A DNA stretch of 64,000 bases from Schistosoma mansoni. Taxonomy: Eukaryota; Platyhelminthes; Trematoda; Strigeidida; Schistosomatidae. The notes under the pieces are model-generated. The model saw only the letters and a program-made list of their open reading frames with translations, ran no database searches and was not told the DNA's origin. The DNA is taken from the NCBI RefSeq assembly GCF_000237925.1, contig NC_031498.1:14795906-14859905 (forward strand), in the 5' to 3' direction. The translations under genes and the position numbers were made by a program. How positions within the stretch are numbered: position 1 is the first letter of the stretch; each line of letters begins with the position of its first letter. This document shows positions 56,111 through 64,000 of the stretch, in pieces.

Positions 56111-57269
56111 ATTAAGTTTATCAAAGGGACTAGTTGGTTTAAAACATTATTTAATTGAACACAGATAATAAACGACAAGATTACCTGTTATTATAAGAAT
56201 TAGAGTAAGATGATTTACACATCAGTTTTTGCATTAATAATAGATTCTCAAGAGCAAGCTTTAGATAGAGAAAATTAATTAAACAATAAATACCTAGGAT
56301 TCATGGGTAGATTCATTTGTTGTTGTTTACTTGTATCTTTCCATTGTTATTTTGGACTGCGATTGGTCAGTCTCTTGTTGGCATATGTGCATCCTGTGCA
56401 GACTGCCTCGATATTGCCGGAAGTCACAAGCTTTATAAGTTGACGAGTCCCAAATAGCATGAAACGCGCGTCCTGGATTCTACTGCTAGCCACTATCCAT
56501 CTTTGCTTATTCATGGATATATGTTTGTAATGAGAATTAATTCCGACCTTGTCACGACTGCGTACCAAAGTTTTATTTGGTACGTATATTTTCGAAATCT
56601 AAGTAGGTCAACTTATGTAAATCAACATTATTTTAAGTCCTATTTAATGAAAATTTAATCCTTGGTAAAGTTTTCGTGACTGCTATTTTTGAATAAAGAT
56701 ACTTTTATACAAATGTTCTTAGATTAGCGGATGTTTTTTTCAGTTGAGGATTCAATGAGGTTTTAATGAACAAGCACTATAAATATATATATATATTCTG
56801 AAACTGCAGTATGAAACTTTAACAAGTTCTAGTGTTTTATTTATTCATTATATTCATCAGATGAACAAACAACACCTAAATTGATTGGCCTTGAACAGTT
56901 TGTTTCAGTTCACGTTTGTAATTGTCTTCTGTTCAATGGTGAACTCATGAAGCAAAGATTACAGAATAAAATGAGAACTATATAAACTAGTATATCTCTA
57001 TTGATCAGCCGTACTGATGAAATATTTGAAAGATTCAATGGTAAAATTTTGTAGAAAAATACTTTCAGGAGTAGCAGTAATGTGAAATAAAGAAGAGTCA
57101 ATTTCAGAAACTACCTAAAAGGCTTGTGGCCCACCATGCCATGCAAGAACACTTATAGGTCGAATTATTCATAAATAATATGAGAAATATTGTAAATTAA
57201 CTGCTAACTTATGTGAGAATCCCTATTTACTTGGACTTTTCTATCATGAGATATCATATTTTCTCTCTT
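56111..57269. other. Unassigned stretch
   Basis: About 1.2 kb with no supported gene. A 73-aa minus frame at 56347-56568 could belong to a dispersed repeat but has no second copy here. A (ta)n tract lies at about 56782-56796. Confidence 0.35.
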
Positions 57270-57480
57270 TAAATCATCAAACTGCATCGCGAGATAGTCA
57301 CTGAAGGGAAACGGAGAAGAGGAAGACCAAATAACACACTGTGCCAGGAATGGGAAGCAGATTTGAAAAAGATGAATAGCAACTGGAAAGGATTGCCTAG
57401 GACAGAGTTCGATGGAGAATGCTGATGAGTGGCCTATGCTCTCATACGAGGAATAATAGGCTTTGGTAAGTTAGTATGTT
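57270..57480 (+). mobile_element. SR2-like (RTE) LINE fragment, 3' end
   Basis: Plus-strand reading gives EGKRRRGRPNNTLCQEW, DLKKMNSNWKGLPR and, after stops, VAYALIRGIIG, matching the extreme C-terminus of the SR2-like protein at 8920-9100. It ends near ggtaagttag, a decayed version of the (gtaa)n tail. It is strongly 5'-truncated. Confidence 0.8.
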
Positions 57481-58624
57481 AGAATAGGTAAATTCTATCC
57501 GGTTTGTGCTGACAAAGTTGTTTAGAGGGGAAACTTTGCTAAATTCGTCTAACTGAGCTACAAATCCTCTTGATCATCTCAAAAACAAAAAGTTTTATAT
57601 TTAAGAAATTTGCTTAATATTACAGAAACTTTCTAAGCATATGTATATAGAAGAATAGAATAAGTGGCGTTTTCTTCTCTTCATAAAACAACATTGCTGC
57701 AGACATTAAGTTTGAATAAAATCATGAAAGTTAAATGCATGAACAAATAAGTTCAAACGAAAAGTTGGATTCAATTCACGGAAGATAAGTGAAAACATTC
57801 GAAAAAGGTTAACCAACTCAATCTACAATAACTTTAGAAAAATCAACATTAGGCAAACAAAAGCAGCAGATATCAACATGTATAAATAAATAAGATATCG
57901 AATACATAAAATATACATATATGGATGTGTTTTTATATATGTTTATATGCGTTTAACGAACACTGGCTTAATTGATTTTATTTTACACGATTGAAAATCC
58001 TAATCCAAAATACATTTTTTATGTTAATTAGACCTACGCATACTACAACTATATTATGTGATTGGAAGCGATAGGCAGGAAACCTGTAAGCTACATATTA
58101 CTTGTGTCTATCAGCATAAGTAGCATACACCACTAGTCAGAAAGGTATGACTTCGAAAGGATTTATAGCATTCAAATCCTCTTCATTCAATGTCACAATC
58201 TGAAATGTTAATATTAGTTGGCTGTTAAGTGTACTACTGTTTTCTTGAGGAACTGAGTTACTCACGCTAATAACTGGTTTCATATTATTTATTTATGATT
58301 GTTAATTGGATTCTACCAATCAAGGTTCAGGATTTTGTGTCTATTGCCCTTAATTACTCAATACCACTCAAAAATGAACTACAAGTGGCCTAGATTGTAA
58401 ACTGATGAACAGAGATAAACATCATATGATTAATTAGCATAAAGAAACACCATGTGCTTAAATGATAGACGATACTAATAATGAATATGTGAACTAAAAA
58501 TCAATTACACTAACCAAAAGAATTTTAGTCAAGCCATGAAAAATGCTGGATAAGTTAGTTTGCTTAAGACTTAATTTAACAACAGTTTCTAATAAAGATT
58601 TTTTTCTTTCTATCCAATGATCAA
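57481..58624. other. Unassigned stretch between convergent host genes
   Basis: About 1.1 kb, AT-rich, with no gene or known repeat recognised. It lies downstream of host gene 2. Confidence 0.4.
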
Positions 58625-58630
58625 TTTATT
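58625..58630 (-). terminator. Candidate poly(A) signal of host gene 2
   Basis: AATAAA on the minus strand, about 220 bases after the stop codon at 58847-58849. It fits a normal 3' UTR, but AATAAA is frequent by chance in AT-rich DNA. Confidence 0.4.
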
Positions 58631-58846
58631 TGAAATTATCAAGTCCAACTTTGGCAGCAATAACTGTAATGGTTTCACTTGGAATGATTCGTAAGGCGGA
58701 ACCAACATGTGTGTTTCAGTTTTAAAGTTTGCACTATATTCTGATAGTAATTGTCAACGTTTACAACACTGAAGTTTAAGGTTGCCTGTAGAATAACCTC
58801 AATCTGTGAATAAGGAAACAATATGTTACTAGAACTAACCTTACAG

Positions 58847-59581
58847 TTAGGCAACAGCTTTTGAAATAATTCTGTTTGATGAAGATTCCGGTTGTACAGT
58901 TCCAGAACGACTATGATAACTTCTATCACTACTTATAGCATTTCTATTATGATTTGAATGCAGCTTAGGTGATAAAAGATCAGTTATTTCTTTCAAAAGT
59001 TTACTTGTTGAAGCATCTGCTGAACGTTGTGTTATAACTAATAGATACTTTAATGTAGTGAATAAATTTGAGTTACATTTCATTGAATTTGCAGTAGAAT
59101 CAAGTCGAGAACGACAAACAGGATCTGAAAATACTAAACGTCTTATTATTCGAAGTAAAAGACGCATACGTCGTCTGCAATATGTACTTCGTTTAGAATT
59201 AAATGAATCGTAAGAATTTTTCAATGTTTCCTTAGATACATGATACTTGATTTGAAGGAGTTGATCTTCCTCAGCTAATCTTAATAAACCTAATGACAAA
59301 GGATCAGTTGATGAAGGTATCAATGCACTACGTGAATATTCACCACCATATAATGAAGCATAATTAGTAAGCGCAGTGATAGAAGCTTCACATAAACGGA
59401 AACAAATTCCGTCTTCATAATTTTGCTCTTGAATAGATGCTGATATTAAATGTGTCCAATTATGTAAATCAGATTCGCATACATTAGGCTGAATTGTAGG
59501 TAGTTGATGTGGTCTCCATAAACCGATTAAACGAGCAAGCAAACCAGCCAATTTCGGATGTGGTCTAGCAGCAATCAAAAT
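58847..59581 (-). CDS. Host gene 2, large 3' exon (HEAT/ARM-like?)
   Basis: An exon of 735 bases ending in a stop. The acceptor is cccttaacttag, just right of 59581. It reads ILIAARPHPKLAGLLARLIGLW, written here as ILIAARPHPKL and AGLLARLIGLW, then DPLSLGLLRLAEEDQLLQIK, RRRMRLLLRIIRRLVFSDPV and TLKYLLVITQRS. It is helical and Leu-rich like HEAT or ARM repeat proteins; that is inference. It starts in phase 0, matching the end of 62923-63171. The last 35 or so residues are Ser/Asn/Arg-rich. Another frame (58675-58929) overlaps the end and looks coding (FQKLLPNCK, then IEVILQATLNFSVV) across a 36-base GT..AG interval, so the true C-terminus is uncertain. Confidence 0.75.
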   Translation of the reverse strand: MLIAARPHPKLAGLLARLIGLWRPHQLPTIQPNVCESDLHNWTHLISASIQEQNYEDGICFRLCEASITALTNYASLYGGEYSRSALIPSSTDPLSLGLLRLAEEDQLLQIKYHVSKETLKNSYDSFNSKRSTYCRRRMRLLLRIIRRLVFSDPVCRSRLDSTANSMKCNSNLFTTLKYLLVITQRSADASTSKLLKEITDLLSPKLHSNHNRNAISSDRSYHSRSGTVQPESSSNRIISKAVA

Positions 59582-61145
59582 CTAAGTTAAGGGAAAATTA
59601 AGTATTATTTTCAGTAGAAAGAGTGATTGGTTATTGAATGTATCAACTAAATTAAAATGCAGCTAATAATCTAGCAAACATACTCAAATAGGTGCTGAGG
59701 TATTTAAACGAGTTATGTAGTTATTTTTTCTTCGACATAAATGTATAAATTATGAATAAGTAAGAGTTAAATCAGCATGGTGACCTGTATTCCGAATAGG
59801 TCTGGAACCAGTCACTTGCATCAGATCCTAAAGTGAATACATATCACTAATTTATCAACTCCATTAGATAAACGTTCTGAGCTCATCGGGTCTACTTGAA
59901 TGTGGAGTACTGGTTTTCAATGTGACTACCTAGACATTTTTTGGATTATAGTTTGACATCAAGTCAATAGATGAATTGGAATTTATCAAGTAATAAACTA
60001 TAATAGGATATAATAGCGATTTGTAAGGAACTGGGATTGATTAGATCAGAACATGATGTCAATATATGGTGTAACCAATCAATTAAATTGTATAAAAAAA
60101 TGCTGTTTGGTTGCAGTACGTGAAACCTTACCAACAACTTGAGATTAATGAATTACTAAAATACACATTTATGGATTCCTGGAATAAGTGAATCAATAAG
60201 CTTTAAACATCGTTGTTTGCAGTAACACATGGACTTGAGATTGAAGTTTACTTAATGATAACTGAAATATCACTCACAAAATCCTATAGCAATAAGCCCA
60301 CGAATCAAGACCAAACAGAAAGGTGAACACGGAGGTAAAGTACAACCATATAAGTTATTTTATCTAAATCTAAGTTCGATAAATAACTAACATAAACAGC
60401 TGAATCACCCCAAAAAATAAACAATGAGAAATGGGACAGATATTCCAAATTATTTCAACCTGTAGGTTTTACAGTGACTACAATATTATTCAAGATAGGT
60501 TGATTCAATTTTAAGTGGTTTTCAATGATTCATTCAGCTTCTACCAGTCTGTGGTACGATTTACTTATAAACTCTTAAATCTTCACACAGAAACACTTAA
60601 ATAGTCAATTTAGTTAATTGATAAGGAATAGAGTGATGACTTATTCAGTAATTAAATTTACTTCTTTACACCCAAGATCAGATTAACCAAGTAATGAACA
60701 TATCGGTTCACTTGGTCATATATCACATCAACTTAGTGATTAGAGAGCTCTGTTACCGACGGTTAAATCTCAGAACTGAACGCCGCCCCACCTATTTCGA
60801 TTCTGGATAGCTGGATTAGTATCACAGCCAAAGTACGACTGAAAAGCAGATATACGAATCAGTACTTTGCTTTATAGATATATCCATTGAGATGATCAGC
60901 AATGAACATATTATAACACTCAATAGTAAATGAACCTATGGATTTATGGTGGAAACTGCCCATCTTCCCAATAGATCCAATATATTTGTCTTAAATTTAT
61001 CTGAGCGAATAATTCAAAGTCAACATTGTTTATTAACTCATCTAGTGTTATTTTTAGGTCGGTTATCAATTCTGTCCATCAATGTATTCTTAAGAGGTAT
61101 TAATGACCATATATCTATCTACACATTAATATGTTACTAATATTA

Positions 61146-61700
61146 CTACTGCCCCCAAATGCCCTGTTACGGCCGACAGTGGGGAGAGTCTGCTCTAACC
61201 CCCGAAATGCTCTCACATGGTCACGCGAATATATAGCCTCTGTCAGGGAAGTTTGACTCACTGCATTCTTGTGGCCCCGGTGTTGTCTACGAAATTGAAA
61301 GGACGAAAAGCGAATATCTGACGCTTTAACCGGGTTGGTGGACACGGAAAGTCCACCTAGGGGAGTTGGAAAACCCTGATTCCAAACCAATGGTGCACAT
61401 GGTCTCCAGTATCCTGAGAGAACAAATGACGTATGAATCAATCGTTGGTCACCGGCTACCATGGGACTGCATCTCCTCACGATGCTCTACTGCCTTGTGG
61501 ACTAGACCTTCAGGTCAAAGGCTCGGGGTGTGGCCCCCTAAGAAAACCACCTGCTTCAGTCTGGGCACCTGGACAGTATCACAGCCCTCACACAAATCAA
61601 ATGAGATTTGTGCGGCGCATATATATCTGGTACCCTTTTCCAACAGTATTTATGTGTATGAGTAAGTACGTCTTTCATAAATTGATACACCTTGAAATAT
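61146..61700. repeat. Dispersed repeat, copy 2 (longer)
   Basis: GC-richer than its surroundings. The part 61318-61630 matches 34926-35254. Upstream sequence (acggccgacagtggggagag, ctcacatggtcacgcg) probably belongs to the same repeat and is recalled as common in schistosome DNA. A minus frame (121 aa) within it has no known domain. It could be a SINE or a LINE terminal part; the tail (cacaaatcaaatgagatttg) is shared with the CR1-like 3' end at 9186-9300. Confidence 0.7.
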
Positions 61701-61804
61701 TTAACTAGTTTTTCTCTTTGATAACAATTTAATAAAATTGATTTTAGCAATGTTAACGTGTTTGAATTATATAAATACTTGTGACGAACAGGAAAAAATG
61801 ATTA

Positions 61805-61807
<3 letters not shown>

Positions 61808-61849
<42 letters not shown>

Positions 61850-61976
61850 TGAGATCATGGAAGCACTGGACGGCCGTTTCGTCCTATTGTGCTTCCAGGT
61901 TTTCCATGGTGGTCTAGCTTCAATTGACTCATGATCTCAACTATATAAAAGTACTAAAATCTCCACAGAATCCCCT

Positions 61977-62011
<35 letters not shown>
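61808..62011. repeat. Palindromic SINE-like piece between two (at)n tracts
   Basis: (at)n at 61808-61843 and 61980-62011 flank a 100-base element. The element starts atagttgagatcatg and ends with its exact inverse catgatctcaactat (15 bases). The interior includes agcactggacggccgtttcg and ggttttccatggtggtctag of the SINE body family. It looks like a head-to-head rearranged body with the tRNA-like head missing. Confidence 0.8.
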
Positions 62012-62014
<3 letters not shown>

Positions 62015-62045
62015 TCGCGCAATGTCGTGAAGTGACTCAATTTAG

Positions 62046-62250
62046 ACATTAACACAGATACCAGCCTGGTGGTTTAGAAGTAAAGCATCCGCACGCGAAA
62101 CTGAAGGATCTGTGTTCGATTTCAGAGTGCAGTGTCATCGGTGTACACGTTTGAAGAATTTTGTAATGGGAAAAAATCGTCTAGTACTTCGAGGTTTCCA
62201 ATGGTGATCCAGCTTAAATCGGTTAATGATTCCAATGAAGTTTTTAAACT
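62046..62250 (+). repeat. tRNA-derived SINE
   Basis: The head has an A-box-like tggtttagaagtaaagc and a B-box-like gtgttcgatttc, spaced as in a tRNA gene (about 35 bases). The body end (gaggtttccaatggtgatcc, agcttaaat, atgattccaat) is a diverged match to the body of 61845-61945. A tRNA gene is excluded by the lack of a cloverleaf 3' half. Confidence 0.6.
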
Positions 62251-62321
62251 TTCCGTAAAATCATTACCAAGTTTTGATTTGATAATTTTGAATGAATTGA
62301 GCATTGTGTAGATTGTTATAA

Positions 62322-62425
62322 ATAAATTAATATATTTGTAATATCCCAATAAGTAGAAAAATTAGATTTTCTGACGTTTCGTGACTCAGTGTAAGCCACT
62401 TCTTCAGAGAGTAAATAACCAAATT
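62322..62425. repeat. Left arm of an inverted repeat at a gap
   Basis: About 100 bases (aagtagaaaaattagatttt, gacgtttcgtgactcagtgt, ccacttcttcagagagtaaa) whose reverse complement matches 62626-62729 almost perfectly. The arms run up to the gap on both sides. Diverged relatives lie at 29570-29640 and 49620-49680. Confidence 0.9.
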
Positions 62426-62625
62426 NNNNNNNNNNNNNNNNNNNNNNNNNNNNNNNNNNNNNNNNNNNNNNNNNNNNNNNNNNNNNNNNNNNNNNNNNNN
62501 NNNNNNNNNNNNNNNNNNNNNNNNNNNNNNNNNNNNNNNNNNNNNNNNNNNNNNNNNNNNNNNNNNNNNNNNNNNNNNNNNNNNNNNNNNNNNNNNNNNN
62601 NNNNNNNNNNNNNNNNNNNNNNNNN
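62426..62625. other. Assembly gap (200 N)
   Basis: A run of exactly 200 N at the centre of a near-perfect inverted repeat. Frames of 88 aa on both strands across it mirror each other and are artefacts. Confidence 0.99.
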
Positions 62626-62729
62626 AATTTGGTTATTTACTCTCTGAAGAAGTGGATTACACTGAGTCACGAAACGTTAGAAAACCTAATTTTTCTACTT
62701 ATTGGAATATTACAAATATATTAAATTAT
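62626..62729. repeat. Right arm of an inverted repeat at a gap
   Basis: Reverse-complement partner of 62322-62425, with only a few differences (for example ggattac against ggcttac). It starts exactly at the gap edge with aatttggttattt, the mirror of the left edge. Confidence 0.9.
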
Positions 62730-62922
62730 TTATTTCCGTAAAATTCTCAATTAGTGAATAATTAACTGGTGTAACTCATTTATCAAGTACAAATTTCTTC
62801 AGATTTATTGAAGTTGAAACCTGAGATCTAACAGTTGAGAATTGACTGCTCCAACTACTAAGTTATCAATATATAGTTATCAGTCGAATAGTAACAAACA
62901 TTTATAAGTTCAAACAACTCAC

Positions 62923-63171
62923 TTCTTCAGCAGCAACGGCAGTATTTTTAGCATCGGGAGAGTTCGCAGCTCGTGAAGCCAAAGCTAAACGAACAACATC
63001 AGCAACATAATTTAAGAGTGCATTCAAAGCTCCTAATGCAGCAAGCATTGGTATACACACATTATCTGTTGCAGGCAACAAACGAATTGAATGATGATTA
63101 CACTCTGATCTTGTAGACGGATTATTAAGTGGAGATTTATAACGTCTGGGGATACGATGATTTACTCCTGA
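62923..63171 (-). CDS. Host gene 2, upstream exon
   Basis: A 249-base exon (83 codons, phase 0 at both ends). The acceptor is tattgttacttcag, right of 63171; the donor is GAA|GTGAGT, left of 62923. It reads SGVNHRIPRRYK, then SIRLLPATDNVCIPML, AALGALNALLNYVADVV and RLALASRAANSPDAKN, with an Ala/Leu-rich helical pair. It joins in phase to ILIAARPHPKL of the next exon. Both splice sites fit consensus well. I cannot name the gene; upstream exons must lie to the right, probably beyond the window. Confidence 0.75.
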
Positions 63172-64000
63172 CTGAAGTAACAATAAAAAAGACCAAATTT
63201 ATAGTCGATAAAATGCAATCTAAACAAAAACTGTCTTAAAGGATTACTATGATGTGATTTTCAGGAACATAAAAAGAAAATGATTATTTATGGTAACTAG
63301 AAGTAATAATCGAAGTGATAGACAAACATACTAATTCACTATAAATTAGGTATGGATATGAATAGTTATATTTGATACTAAGCAAAACTAGCTAATGCAA
63401 TGGTCATTAATAACATTGTACTCAAGGTGATTGTGTTATGTTTGAAGAGATTACGAGATCACCTAAATCTGTGAACGGAACGAAGACTCAGCGACACAGT
63501 GACCAGATAAGCTAACTATTGCGATACGTCACAGCCCCATTAACTAGAGAAAGAAGTCCAGGTTCAGAAGAGGGAAATGTATTCCACAAGTATCCAGAAG
63601 CATGAATAACAAAACAAGAACAACTCAAGCGTATATATATAGCATAAAAGTGTTCTCGGGAAACGTCAAAAAATAGCATATTAAAAGACACAACGAAACA
63701 ATGACATTTAAGGTCCTACTAGGTGGGAAATACGATATGAAGGTGAAAATGGACGCTTTTGTGGCGAAAACAAGAAATCCGAATTTCCGAAATAAAATTG
63801 CAGAAATAAGACATTTACCAAGTGATTTACGGGGACCTAGCATTCCTAACAGATTGTTAGCACTAATAGTAATTGATGAAGAGAAAATGCATAATAGGAT
63901 CGTTCTTATTTATAATTAATGAATTTCTGAGCAACTTATTTAACTTATGGATATTTGGTATTTAGTTGACTGAAGTAAGATGGCAGGGCATTTATGTAAG
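63172..64000. other. Intron sequence of host gene 2, nothing recognised
   Basis: About 0.8 kb upstream of the last visible exon of host gene 2. The overlapping 72-aa frames at 63625-63843 (minus) and 63701-63919 (plus) have no known domain and no splice context. Confidence 0.4.

Larger units (their letters stand above)
59582..62922 (-). other. Intron of host gene 2
   Basis: A 3.3-kb intron (donor GAA|GTGAGT at the right, acceptor ttaacttag at the left, on the minus strand). It contains a dispersed repeat (61146-61700), an (at)n-flanked palindrome (61808-62011), a SINE (62046-62250) and an N gap. The stretch 59582-61145 is AT-rich with nothing recognised. Confidence 0.7.

Noticed and set aside
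62046-62110. tRNA gene
   Set aside because: A- and B-box-like sequences are present, but the cloverleaf cannot be completed and the downstream body matches a SINE family.
62381-62670. Mirror 88-aa frames on both strands
   Set aside because: They arise from the inverted repeat and the gap; neither is a gene.
62644-62675. Hammerhead-ribozyme-like core (ctgaaga then gaaac) in the inverted-repeat arms
   Set aside because: Schistosome repeats and Penelope-like elements can carry hammerhead ribozymes, but here the 20 bases between the two motifs do not close a proper stem II next to the core, and no cleavage-site stem is evident.
63701-63919. 72-aa plus-strand frame near the right edge
   Set aside because: It overlaps an equally long minus-strand frame, and neither has a domain or splice sites that fit host gene 2.
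1-64000. CRISPR arrays, operons, prokaryotic promoters or a spliced-leader RNA gene
   Set aside because: None seen; the sequence is eukaryotic and no schistosome spliced-leader sequence was recognised on either strand.

Overview
The window looks like nuclear DNA of a blood fluke (Schistosoma, or a very close trematode). It is AT-rich and almost free of long host ORFs, and it is packed with retroelements of schistosome type: RTE-clade LINEs like SR2, CR1-like LINEs of Perere/SR1 type, Ty3/Gypsy LTR elements including one that resembles Boudicca, Penelope-like elements with GIY-YIG endonuclease, and tRNA-derived SINEs. Family names come from recalled protein motifs; no database was searched. 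Four runs of exactly 200 N (35255-35454, 45159-45358, 50216-50415, 62426-62625) are scaffold gap placeholders.

Layout. 1-9.2 kb is a three-level nest: an SR2-like LINE holds a second SR2-like LINE (12-bp target duplication), which holds a young, whole-looking Gypsy element on the minus strand (3354-8675). 9.2-12.1 kb is a CR1-like 3' end plus an old plus-strand Gypsy copy carrying a solo LTR of the young family. 12.1-19.6 kb is mostly unassigned, with one solo LTR of another family (16244-16745). 19.6-29.5 kb holds CR1-like fragments and an old Gypsy copy split by about 5 kb of inserted sequence. 30.4-31.8 kb is a short LTR derivative. 31.8-42.7 kb is dominated by CR1-like LINEs; the copy at 33.3-38.5 kb keeps both an ORF1 with a PHD-type zinc finger and an ORF2. 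42.7-45.0 kb is a truncated Gypsy element abutting a Penelope-like fragment. 46.3-48.9 kb is a short Gypsy derivative with one long gag/protease-like frame. From 50 kb on there are SINE-like palindromes, LINE fragments and unassigned sequence.

Host genes. Two convergent host genes are supported. On the plus strand, three exons (45770-45881, 49188-49306, 49859-49903) share compatible splice phases and end with a stop and an AATAAA signal; the short Gypsy derivative sits antisense in their intron. On the minus strand, two exons (62923-63171, then 58847-59581) join in phase and encode a helical, HEAT/ARM-like protein segment whose exact C-terminus is unclear. I could not name either gene. I see no tRNA gene, rRNA gene, CRISPR array or bacterial-type operon.

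The most unusual signals are: (i) a short LTR derivative with a 626-codon open frame, whose two LTRs are nearly identical except for a block of about 40 bp; (ii) inverted repeats centred on two of the four assembly gaps, with a third complete palindrome nearby; and (iii) the nested insertion histories, datable from intact target-site duplications. I did not find a clearly new functional system.
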